Origin: an uncultured Eubacteriales bacterium
GTDB lineage: Bacteria > Bacillota > Clostridia > Oscillospirales > Acutalibacteraceae
Direction of reading: 5' to 3'
Assembly (NCBI GenBank): GCA_900320925.1
Contig: ONUD01000111.1
Location: 1 to 7,280 of the forward strand
DNA: 7,280 nt
Shown here piece by piece: positions 1 to 5,866 of this stretch. The notes under the pieces were generated by a model. That model was not told the origin of the DNA. It was given only the letters and a program-made list of their open reading frames with translations, and searched no databases. Both the position numbers and the translations under genes were made by a program. How positions within the stretch are numbered: the stretch's first letter is position 1; each line of letters starts with the position of its first letter.

Positions 1-667
1 CAAGCTTCATGGAGGTATCTCTGAACGAGATGGTATACTCCTTGGCATAGTCCAGTTCATCGCCGAGTGTCAGCTTACCCTCGGCAGCCGCCGTCATCTC
101 CACGGAGGAAACAGCCACATTCTGACCGCCGGCACTGACGATAGTAAAATCTGCTGTGGTGATGGCATCATCAGCCGCAGGAGCGGTTGTCAGTGCAAAG
201 GACACTTCTGTTTTAGAGGCAGCACCTGCACTCTTCAGCTTCATGCCCAGTACAGCACCGCTGTAATCGGTTTCAAATGCTTCCTGACCGCTGACGCTGT
301 AGACATTGACCGTACCGGATACAACGGAACTGAGGTCTACGAAACGATCGGGATCGGGGTCTTTGGCACTCCAGTCAGGCTTTCTGATGATAAAGCCGAG
401 CTTTGGAGTGGCTTCTGTGATGGTAACGGTCGTCACTGCACCGTGAGCATCACCGTTGTCCGTGAACGCATAGCCTGCACCTTCAAGGCCGTCAGCCCAT
501 GCCCACACGTCCCAGTCACCATAGGCACCGTCTTCACGCAGATAATAGATATTGACTGTTGTTTCGCCTGCCGCGTTGACAACGGACGGCATGACCAGAC
601 AGCCAAGAGCCAGTATCATGGTGAGAATGGCAGCTATGATGCTTTTGGAAAGCTTTTTTGCACTCAT
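1..667 (-). CDS. pulA: Type I pullulanase, secreted, N-terminal part (runs off the left edge)
   Basis: Reading the reverse strand from the ATG at 667-665 gives 222 codons without a stop before the window ends. Residues 1-33 form a signal peptide: the start MSAKKLSK, a hydrophobic core, and probable cleavage after VVNA or VNAA. Residues 36 to about 128 match the bacterial pullulanase-associated domain (PUD/CBM41), which binds alpha-glucan. It has the aromatic cluster DWDVWAW (51-57) and the conserved stretch GFIIRKPDW, then AKDPDPDRF and VDL (91-112). Residues 135-222 look like the beta-sandwich that usually follows in these enzymes (for example LDYAKEYTISF, 205-215). The catalytic GH13 domain is outside the window, so debranching of alpha-1,6 bonds in starch or pullulan is inferred from architecture. 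An amylopullulanase or another GH13 enzyme with the same N-terminus is possible. The start is fixed by AAAGGAG at 684-678, 10 bases upstream. No dockerin or anchor can be judged from this part. Confidence 0.85.
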   Translation of the reverse strand, partial: MSAKKLSKSIIAAILTMILALGCLVMPSVVNAAGETTVNIYYLREDGAYGDWDVWAWADGLEGAGYAFTDNGDAHGAVTTVTITEATPKLGFIIRKPDWSAKDPDPDRFVDLSSVVSGTVNVYSVSGQEAFETDYSGAVLGMKLKSAGAASKTEVSFALTTAPAADDAITTADFTIVSAGGQNVAVSSVEMTAAAEGKLTLGDELDYAKEYTISFRDTSMKL

Positions 668-677
668 AGTATTGCTT

Positions 678-684
678 CTCCTTT
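678..684 (-). promoter_or_regulatory. Ribosome binding site of the pullulanase gene
   Basis: On the reverse strand AAAGGAG lies 10 bases before the ATG at 667. It supports this start over in-frame alternatives further in, such as the Met codons in the signal peptide. Confidence 0.75.
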
Positions 685-734
685 ATTTCCCAGCAGTTGG
701 AATTTGTCATAACGACACTGCTGTACTCACGGAC

Positions 735-743
735 ATTATACCA
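735..743 (-). promoter_or_regulatory. Extended -10 promoter of the pullulanase gene
   Basis: The reverse strand carries TGGTATAAT, a consensus -10 hexamer with the extended TG motif. The sequence 17 bases upstream is TTTCTT (763-758), a poor -35, so recognition would rest on the extended -10. Transcription would start near position 728 and give a leader of about 60 bases. The promoter lies between the lipoprotein stop and the pullulanase start, so pullulanase can be transcribed independently. Confidence 0.65.
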
Positions 744-808
744 TTTTTTCTTGGCAAAAGAAATTGCTTTTCTTACAAATTTACCATTCTTTATTCGTGC
801 ATTTTGCA

Positions 809-1150
809 CTATTTTTTCTTCAGCGTCACGGTTTTGCCAAAATAAGTAAGCTGCATGGTGTTTCCTGACAGCACGTATGACAAGGAAACCGCACCATATG
901 TCTGGGAATAAAACGTAATGGCACTGTCATTGATCAGGTATTCTTCCGACAGGTGCAGGTTTCCTGCCTCAAGATGGATGGTTCCCTCCCGAAAGCAGAC
1001 AGTTCCCTGTACCTTTCCTGTTTGGTCAATGATTTGCCAGTCATGCCGCAGGAGTTCCTCCCGGGCATTCTGCGGCGGTGCATTCGTGCAGGATGCTGTC
1101 ACCAACAGCATCACCGTGCATAAGATGATGACAGCGAACCTTTTTTTCAA
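809..1150 (-). CDS. Small predicted lipoprotein, function unknown
   Basis: The reading frame is 113 residues and starts with TTG at 1150-1148. The TTG is supported by GAGGGGGG at 1165-1158, 7 bases upstream, and by the signal sequence it produces: MKKRF, a hydrophobic stretch (IILCTVMLLV), then TASC with Cys21 as the likely lipidated residue. The lipobox is imperfect because Thr, not Leu, is at -3. The mature part of about 90 residues has no family I recognise. It contains alternating hydrophobic stretches typical of a small beta-rich domain (residues 50-113) and ends in KKK. Its place directly upstream of and codirectional with the pullulanase gene is a weak hint at a link to the cell surface or to carbohydrate use, but no function can be assigned. 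The stop is TAG at 811-809; no strong terminator follows, so some read-through into the pullulanase gene is possible. Confidence 0.7.
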   Translation of the reverse strand: MKKRFAVIILCTVMLLVTASCTNAPPQNAREELLRHDWQIIDQTGKVQGTVCFREGTIHLEAGNLHLSEEYLINDSAITFYSQTYGAVSLSYVLSGNTMQLTYFGKTVTLKKK

Positions 1151-1157
1151 AAATATT

Positions 1158-1165
1158 CCCCCCTC
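1158..1165 (-). promoter_or_regulatory. Ribosome binding site that selects the TTG start of the lipoprotein
   Basis: On the reverse strand GAGGGGGG ends 7 bases before the TTG codon at 1150. No ATG gives the complete charged-hydrophobic signal sequence, so this site decides the start. It departs from the AGGAG core used elsewhere in the window. Confidence 0.55.
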
Positions 1166-1189
1166 AAAGCAATGTACAATAATTTTCTT

Positions 1190-1209
1190 CAGGAAACATC
1201 CGTTTCCTG
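1190..1209. repeat. Perfect 8-bp inverted repeat in the intergenic region
   Basis: CAGGAAAC (1190-1197) is followed by a 4-base loop ATCC and by GTTTCCTG (1202-1209). There is no T run directly after it on either strand, so it is not a good intrinsic terminator. It lies about 40 bases upstream of the lipoprotein start and could be an operator or a leader hairpin of that gene. Confidence 0.5.
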
Positions 1210-1217
1210 TTTCACAT

Positions 1218-1250
1218 CATTATGCATTATGCATTATGAATTATGCATTA
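1218..1250. repeat. Tandem 7-bp repeat (CATTATG)
   Basis: Three perfect copies of CATTATG (1218-1238), one variant AATTATG (1239-1245) and a partial CATTA (1246-1250) follow one another. The AT-rich unit contains ATGCAT palindromes at each junction. The array lies between the divergent lipoprotein and aminotransferase genes and codes for nothing I can recognise. Confidence 0.8.
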
Positions 1251-1311
1251 AATTTGACGGGAGGTGTATGAAATATTTGTCAAAATCATGATTTTTGCAG
1301 GATTTGCAAAT

Positions 1312-1340
1312 TTAACTTGCATTTTCGGGGTAGGTATATT
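1312..1340 (+). promoter_or_regulatory. Promoter of the aspartate aminotransferase gene
   Basis: TTAACT (1312-1317) and TATATT (1335-1340) are separated by 17 bases, close to the housekeeping sigma factor consensus. Transcription would start near 1347, leaving a short leader of about 32 bases before the ATG at 1379. Two short palindromes lie just upstream, at 1282-1295 and 1302-1311. Confidence 0.6.
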
Positions 1341-1363
1341 AAAATAGGATAAGTTTTTGGATT

Positions 1364-1369
1364 AGGAGG
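1364..1369 (+). promoter_or_regulatory. Ribosome binding site that decides the aminotransferase start
   Basis: AGGAGG ends 9 bases before the ATG at 1379 but only 3 bases before an in-frame TTG at 1373. The spacing favours the ATG. Confidence 0.8.
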
Positions 1370-1378
1370 ATTTTGGCG

Positions 1379-2656
1379 ATGGCAACTTATGCATCAATGG
1401 ACAAAAATGCCCTGAAAGAGGAACTGGAAACACTTTCCGGCTCTTATGAAAACTACAAGGCACAGGGACTTTCGCTCAATATGGCAAGAGGAAAGCCCGG
1501 TGCGGAACAATTAAATATCTCCAATGATATTCTTCTTGCAATTACCAAGGATACAAATTTCAAAACAGCCGACTGTCCCGACTGCCGCAACTATGGCGGT
1601 CTGGAGGGAATCGAGGAAGCCCGCCGTCTTTTCGGAGAAATGCTGGGCGTGGACAAGAAAAATGTTTTCGTAGGCGGCAACTCCAGCCTGAACATGATGT
1701 TTGATACGATTGCCTGCATGATGGAGCTGGGCAACAGCGGGGAAAAACCGTGGAACCAACAGGGACACATCAAATTTCTCTGCCCTGTCCCGGGCTATGA
1801 CAGGCACTTCGGTGTCACGGAGTACTTTGGCATTGAAATGGTTACGGTTCCCATGACACCCACAGGCCCCGATATGGATATCGTGGAACAGCTTGTTTCC
1901 TCCGACGCTTCCATTAAAGGAATCTGGTGTACACCGAAATACTCCAACCCTCAGGGTATTACATACTCTGATGAAACGGTCAGACGTTTTGCTGCACTGG
2001 AGCCTGCTGCCAAGGACTTCCGTATCATGTGGGACAATGCCTATGCCATCCACGACATCAGCGATACCCCTGATACACTGCTCAATATTTTTGACGAGCT
2101 GCAAAAAAACGGCAAAGAAGATATGGTATTCGAGTTCTGCTCTACCTCCAAGATTACCTTCCCGGGTGCCGGTGTTGCCGCCATTGCCGCTTCTGAAAAC
2201 AATCTGAATACCCTGAAAAAACGCTATACCTACCAGACCATCGGCTATGACAAGATGAATATGCTGCGGCATTTCATTTTCTTCAAAGATTTTGACGGTG
2301 TGCTGGCTCATATGCAGAAACACAAGGCCGTCCTCCAGCCACGCTTCAACATGGTCACCGATACACTGGAGAGAGAACTGTCCGGTCTTGGCATTGCCGA
2401 GTGGACAAAACCCAACGGCGGCTACTTTGTCAGTGTGGATGTCATGGAGGGCTGTGCCAAGAGAGTGGTGGAGCTGTGCAAAGAAGCCGGTGTTGTCCTG
2501 ACAGGGGCAGGGGCAACTTTCCCCTACGGCAAAGACCCGAAAGACAGCAATATCCGTGTGGCACCCACCTATCCGCCGATCGGCGAGCTGCAAATCGCAA
2601 TGAGCATTTTCTGTGTCTGCGTGAAAATGGCTGCCCTGGAAAAACTGCTGAAATAA
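1379..2656 (+). CDS. Aspartate aminotransferase, PLP-dependent (class I, subgroup Ic)
   Basis: The protein has 425 residues from the ATG at 1379. It transfers the amino group between aspartate and 2-oxoglutarate in the cytoplasm, linking oxaloacetate to amino acid synthesis. Fold-type I PLP residues are visible: the substrate Asn in TPKYSNPQG (Asn190), MWDNAYAIHD with Asp219 and Tyr222, the PLP lysine in STSKITFPG (Lys258), and the substrate-carboxylate Arg in NIRVAP (Arg393). The sequence style (LNMARGKPG near residue 35, NYGGLEG at 71-77, a C-terminal PNGGYFVS) fits the Asp_aminotransf family (PF12897) better than the classical AspC or the MocR regulators; no DNA-binding domain is present. 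Length is typical of that family. It has its own promoter and terminator, so it looks monocistronic. Exact substrate preference (aspartate versus other amino acids) cannot be read from sequence. Confidence 0.9.
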   Translation: MATYASMDKNALKEELETLSGSYENYKAQGLSLNMARGKPGAEQLNISNDILLAITKDTNFKTADCPDCRNYGGLEGIEEARRLFGEMLGVDKKNVFVGGNSSLNMMFDTIACMMELGNSGEKPWNQQGHIKFLCPVPGYDRHFGVTEYFGIEMVTVPMTPTGPDMDIVEQLVSSDASIKGIWCTPKYSNPQGITYSDETVRRFAALEPAAKDFRIMWDNAYAIHDISDTPDTLLNIFDELQKNGKEDMVFEFCSTSKITFPGAGVAAIAASENNLNTLKKRYTYQTIGYDKMNMLRHFIFFKDFDGVLAHMQKHKAVLQPRFNMVTDTLERELSGLGIAEWTKPNGGYFVSVDVMEGCAKRVVELCKEAGVVLTGAGATFPYGKDPKDSNIRVAPTYPPIGELQIAMSIFCVCVKMAALEKLLK

Positions 2657-2664
2657 TCCTTGTC

Positions 2665-2698
2665 AATCCGTGCCGTATGTTGCGGCACGGATTTTTTT
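2665..2698 (+). terminator. Intrinsic terminator of the aminotransferase gene
   Basis: A perfect 11-bp stem (2665-2675 with 2683-2693), a 7-base loop TATGTTG and a run of seven T (2692-2698) follow the stop codon by 8 bases. Confidence 0.92.
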
Positions 2699-2719
2699 AT
2701 AAAATAATGGAAAAACTAT

Positions 2720-2748
2720 TTGACTTTTATAGACAAAAAATATATAAT
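2720..2748 (+). promoter_or_regulatory. Promoter of the secD-secF operon
   Basis: TTGACT (2720-2725) and TATAAT (2743-2748) are separated by 17 bases. This is the closest match to the housekeeping consensus in the window and suggests strong constitutive expression. Transcription would begin near 2755, about 53 bases before the secD start. Confidence 0.85.
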
Positions 2749-2807
2749 TAGTGGTGATATGTCCGACGGCTGCCGGATACTAAAACCACTATACGGGAGG
2801 ATACCTT

Positions 2808-4172
2808 ATGAAACGAATTGGCAAACCGGTGTTCTTCATCGTATTTGTCCTGATACTGGCACTTGCCTATACGTCCCTTGTCGGCGTGTACGGCGAAAAC
2901 GGCGACTTTGATGTCACCTACATAAAGGGTATCGGAGACATTCGATGGGGCATTGACATCAATGGCGGCGTGGAAGCTGTGTTCGCCCCTGCGGACGGCA
3001 TTGATGCAGAAGAAACTCAAATGGAAGATGTCAAGGGAATCCTTGACTCCCGTCTCGTTGGTCAGAACATTACAGACTATGAAGTCTATCCTGACTACGA
3101 GCATGACAGAATCACGGTGCGTTTTCCATGGAAGTCCGATGAAAAAGACTATGACCCCGATGCGGCTATTTCCGAGCTGGCATCCACCTCAGAACTCACA
3201 TTCAGGGGCGGTACCGAGGCTGACGGAGAAGTGCTTCTGACGGGTAAAGACGTACAGCGTGCCTATGCAAGATACGAGTCCACCAACAGCTCAGGAACTT
3301 CTATGCAGAATGTGGTCGGTCTGGAATTTAACAACGAGGGCAGAGAAAAATTCAAGGAAGCTACCACCAAGTACCAGGGACAGCAAATCTCGATCTGGAT
3401 GGATGATGAGATGATTTCCGCTCCCTCTGTCAGCAAGGTCATCGACAGCGGCAGTGCCGTTATCACCAGCGGTCAGACCGGTGGCTTCAGCTCTGAAGAA
3501 GCTACCTCCCTTGCCAACAAAATCAATGCAGGTGCTTTGCCGTTCAAGCTGACAGTGGAAAGCTACGGCACCATCAGTCCCTCTCTGGGAAGCAATGCTT
3601 TGCAGGCAATGGGCATTGCGGCTGTGGTGGCACTGGCTTTGATTTGTGCTTTCATGCTGATTATGTACAGACTGCCCGGCTGCATTGCCTTTATTGCACT
3701 GGTCGGTCAGCTTTCCATTTCCGTCATGGCTGTTTCGGGCTACTTCACGGTTTTCCCCAGCTTTACCATGACCATCCCCGGTATTGCCGGTTTGATTCTT
3801 TCCATCGGTATGGGCGTGGATGCCAACATCATCACCGCGGAACGCATCAAGGACGAACTCTGGACAGGCAAAACTCTGGACGGCTGTATCCGCAACGGTA
3901 CAAAAGGCAGTTTCTCTGCCATCTTTGACGGCAATATCACGGTTATCATTGTTGCCATCATCCTGATTCTGGTGTTCGGCCCTGCCAACATCCTTTCTTC
4001 CCTGTTCGGCGTTTCAACAACAGGTCTGATTTATGCCTTCGGCTATACGTTGCTTGTGGGTGTCATTTCCAACTTTATCATGGGTGTTGCCGCTTCAAGA
4101 CTGATGCTCCGTTCCATCTCGGGATATAAGTTCCTCAGAAATAAAAGATTGTATGGAGGTAAGAAGTCATGA
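2808..4172 (+). CDS. secD: Protein translocase subunit SecD
   Basis: The protein has 454 residues, starts at ATG 2808 and has GGGAGG 7 bases upstream. SecD and SecF form the membrane complex that uses the proton gradient to pull exported proteins through SecYEG. Order along the chain: membrane helix 1 (about 7-27); a large extracellular region (about 28-262) with the P1-type motifs GIDINGG (48-54) and ASTSELTFRGG (125-135) and the segment GALPFKLTVES before TISPSLG; then five more helices (about 264-286, 293-313, 320-337, 377-397, 404-428). The signature GMGVDANIITAERIKDEL (334-351) carries the conserved Asp338 needed for proton coupling. It is shorter than E. coli SecD mainly in the external region, as is normal in Gram-positive bacteria. 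No yajC gene lies upstream. Its stop overlaps the secF start in ATGA. Confidence 0.96.
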   Translation: MKRIGKPVFFIVFVLILALAYTSLVGVYGENGDFDVTYIKGIGDIRWGIDINGGVEAVFAPADGIDAEETQMEDVKGILDSRLVGQNITDYEVYPDYEHDRITVRFPWKSDEKDYDPDAAISELASTSELTFRGGTEADGEVLLTGKDVQRAYARYESTNSSGTSMQNVVGLEFNNEGREKFKEATTKYQGQQISIWMDDEMISAPSVSKVIDSGSAVITSGQTGGFSSEEATSLANKINAGALPFKLTVESYGTISPSLGSNALQAMGIAAVVALALICAFMLIMYRLPGCIAFIALVGQLSISVMAVSGYFTVFPSFTMTIPGIAGLILSIGMGVDANIITAERIKDELWTGKTLDGCIRNGTKGSFSAIFDGNITVIIVAIILILVFGPANILSSLFGVSTTGLIYAFGYTLLVGVISNFIMGVAASRLMLRSISGYKFLRNKRLYGGKKS

Positions 4173-5200
4173 GACAAAATTTCCATATTGATTTTATCAA
4201 ACATTCCAAAATCTTCTTCTGTGCCTCTCTCGGCATCATGCTGGTATGCCTGATTCTGAACCTGTTTGTAATGCCTACCATCGTTGATATTCAGTTCACC
4301 GGCGGTACCATCATCAAGTACAACTACGGCGGCGACCTTGACCACAGCAAAATTGAAAAAACAGTCAATGATACCATCAAGGGCATTGAGGCTCTCAAAA
4401 AAGATAAGATTGATTTCTCTTACAGTGAAAATCTGGCCGCTAATGTGACCAAGACCAGTACCCATCTGGTCACGCTCCAGTTTACCGGCAACAAGGCCGT
4501 CTCCGTGGAGGACAAAACCGCCATTACAACGGCACTGGAGGAAGCTTATCCTGACAACGGCTTTGCAGAAGAATCTTCCACCGCCGTGGACGCCTCCAAA
4601 GGCACCAACTTCTTCCTGAAATGCATGATTGCCGTCATTCTTGCCGCTGTGCTGATGATTTTCTATGTCGCAATCCGTTTCCGTAAAATCGGCGGTCTTT
4701 CTGCCGGTGTGATGGCAGTCGTGGCACTGGTACATGACTTGATAATTGTTTATTTCTGTTTTGTTGTGTTCCGTATGCCGCTGAACGACAACTTCATTGC
4801 TGTGGTACTGATGATTCTCGGCTACTCGCTGAATGATACCATCGTCATCTATGACCGTGTGAGAGAAAACAGAAGAAAGTCGGGTCCCAAAACTACCACT
4901 GCCGAACTGGTCAACAACAGTCTGAACCAGTGCATGAACCGTACCATCTGCACCTCGATTACCACTATCATTGCTATCGGCTCCGTGCTGGTCGTGGCAC
5001 TCATCTACGGCATTGATTCCATTATCAGCTTTGCACTGCCAATGATGATTGGCTTGATTTCAGGTTCTTACTCTTCTTTGTGTATTGCCGCTCCACTGTG
5101 GGTTCTCTGGAAAAACCACAAGGATAAGAAAAAGACTGCCAAAAAGAAAAATTCCGCCAAGGCTGCCAAAAAAGAAAAAAAGTCAGCTTCCGCTGACTGA
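4169..5200 (+). CDS. secF: Protein translocase subunit SecF
   Basis: The protein has 343 residues and starts at ATG 4169, overlapping secD by 4 bases; GGAGG sits about 9 bases upstream. It partners SecD in the Sec translocation motor. Visible are helix 1 (about 14-34), the external motif FTGGT (43-47), an external domain to about 147, and five more helices (about 148-170, 177-200, 206-227, 264-282, 285-313). The SecF signatures VVALVHDLIIV (184-194, with Asp190) and GYSLNDTIVIYDRVREN (218-234) are intact. The C-terminal tail (residues 315-343) is cytoplasmic and has about 14 lysines in 24 residues, an unusual extension that could contact ribosome RNA or lipid head groups; this is inference. 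The gene is separate from secD, unlike the fused SecDF of Bacillus. Confidence 0.96.
   Translation: MRQNFHIDFIKHSKIFFCASLGIMLVCLILNLFVMPTIVDIQFTGGTIIKYNYGGDLDHSKIEKTVNDTIKGIEALKKDKIDFSYSENLAANVTKTSTHLVTLQFTGNKAVSVEDKTAITTALEEAYPDNGFAEESSTAVDASKGTNFFLKCMIAVILAAVLMIFYVAIRFRKIGGLSAGVMAVVALVHDLIIVYFCFVVFRMPLNDNFIAVVLMILGYSLNDTIVIYDRVRENRRKSGPKTTTAELVNNSLNQCMNRTICTSITTIIAIGSVLVVALIYGIDSIISFALPMMIGLISGSYSSLCIAAPLWVLWKNHKDKKKTAKKKNSAKAAKKEKKSASAD
5181..5198 (+). other. Small hairpin at the 3' end of secF
   Basis: AGTCAGC (5181-5187), loop TTCC and GCTGACT (5192-5198) form a perfect 7-bp stem that includes the last codons and stop region of secF. It lies 7 bases before the terminator hairpin. Confidence 0.5.
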
Positions 5201-5205
5201 TTCCC

Positions 5206-5238
5206 AAGCAGGACAGACAATCGGCTGTCCTGCTTTTT
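5206..5238 (+). terminator. Intrinsic terminator of the secD-secF operon
   Basis: A perfect 11-bp stem (5206-5216 with 5225-5235) with an 8-base loop and a run of five T (5234-5238) begins 6 bases after the secF stop. Confidence 0.9.
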
Positions 5239-5281
5239 GATGAAAAAATTTGGGAAAACTATGGTTTTTTGGAAACGATTG

Positions 5282-5290
5282 TGGTATAAT
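5282..5290 (+). promoter_or_regulatory. Extended -10 promoter of the pyrophosphatase operon
   Basis: TGGTATAAT is identical to the element before the pullulanase gene. The hexamer 17 bases upstream (5262-5267, TGGTTT) is a weak -35. Transcription would start near 5297. This rules out an upstream in-frame start at 5237 for the pyrophosphatase because that codon lies before the promoter. Confidence 0.7.
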
Positions 5291-5329
5291 AAGTTTGCAT
5301 TATATTTTGATGAAAAGGAGATAATTTGT

Positions 5330-5866
5330 ATGCAAAATATCTGGCATGATATGGACTCTTCCAGAATCAGCCCCGACAATTTTATGGTAGTGATCGAGAT
5401 TCCTAAGGGCAGCAAAACCAAGTATGAACTCGATAAGCAAAGCGGTCTGCTCAAGCTTGACCGTATCCTACATACCTCTACCCATTACCCTGCCAACTAT
5501 GGCTTTATCCCCCGTACCTATGCCGATGACCTTGACCCGCTGGATGTATTGGTGCTTTGCTCGGAATCCATCCTTCCCCTGACGCTGATACAGTGCTATC
5601 CGATCGGTGTTATCACCATGCTCGACAACGGCAGAAACGATGAAAAAATTATTGCGATTCCCTTCAACGACCCTACCTACAACGAATATACCGATATTTC
5701 CGAACTGCCTAAGCACATCTTTGACGAAATGACCCACTTCTTCTCCGTCTACAAGGCTCTTGAAAACAAGGAAACCGTTGTGGACGAGGTGAAAGGCAAA
5801 GAGGAGGCTCTTGCTATCATTGAAGCGGCCATCCAAAACTATAAGGAGAAATTCAGTTCCATATGA
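5330..5866 (+). CDS. ppa: Inorganic pyrophosphatase, family I
   Basis: The protein has 178 residues from ATG 5330, with AAGGAG 9 bases upstream. It hydrolyses pyrophosphate to two phosphates in the cytoplasm and so drives biosynthetic reactions forward; it needs Mg2+. The family I signature is complete: NYGFIPRTY (56-64), then DDLDPLDVLVL (66-76) with the metal-binding Asp67, Asp69 and Asp72. Asp99, Asp104 and Lys106 (MLDNGRNDEK), Lys31 and Arg45, and Tyr141-Lys142 (HFFSVYKALE) match the other active-site residues of the E. coli enzyme. Length is normal for the bacterial enzyme. It is the first gene of a three-gene operon; its stop overlaps the next start (ATGA at 5863-5866). Many Clostridia use a membrane or family II pyrophosphatase, so a soluble family I enzyme is worth noting but not odd. 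Confidence 0.95.
   Translation: MQNIWHDMDSSRISPDNFMVVIEIPKGSKTKYELDKQSGLLKLDRILHTSTHYPANYGFIPRTYADDLDPLDVLVLCSESILPLTLIQCYPIGVITMLDNGRNDEKIIAIPFNDPTYNEYTDISELPKHIFDEMTHFFSVYKALENKETVVDEVKGKEEALAIIEAAIQNYKEKFSSI

Noticed and set aside
797..820. Hairpin GTGCA-TTT-TGCAC followed by a T run on the plus strand
   Set aside because: No plus-strand gene precedes it. On the minus strand, where the lipoprotein ends, the stem has no T run, so it is not called as a terminator.
443..845. Plus-strand open frames of 89 and 97 codons over the pullulanase start
   Set aside because: They overlap a clearly coding minus-strand signal peptide and CBM41/PUD domain, have no ribosome binding sites and resemble nothing.
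1278..1283. Minus-strand TTGACA as a -35 for the lipoprotein gene
   Set aside because: No acceptable -10 hexamer occurs 15-19 bases downstream; the sequence there reads CCGTCA or similar. I found no convincing promoter for this gene.
1511..2593. Open frame of about 360 codons on the minus strand opposite the aminotransferase gene
   Set aside because: It mirrors the codon pattern of a well-supported gene, has no ribosome binding site or promoter, and its translation resembles no protein family.
4043..4735. Open frame of about 230 codons on the minus strand across the secD-secF junction
   Set aside because: It is antisense to conserved parts of both Sec subunits, His/Asp-rich in the way antisense frames usually are, and lacks start signals.
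5270..5283. Possible CcpA (cre) site in the ppa promoter, TGGAAACGATTGTG
   Set aside because: The left half matches the cre consensus but the last three positions do not. A similar GGAAACG core in the hairpin at 1190-1209 also fails on its right half.
5237..5329. Upstream in-frame extension of the pyrophosphatase by 31 codons
   Set aside because: It would begin in the secF terminator tail, before the ppa promoter at 5282-5290. The ATG at 5330 has an ideal ribosome binding site and gives the normal family length.
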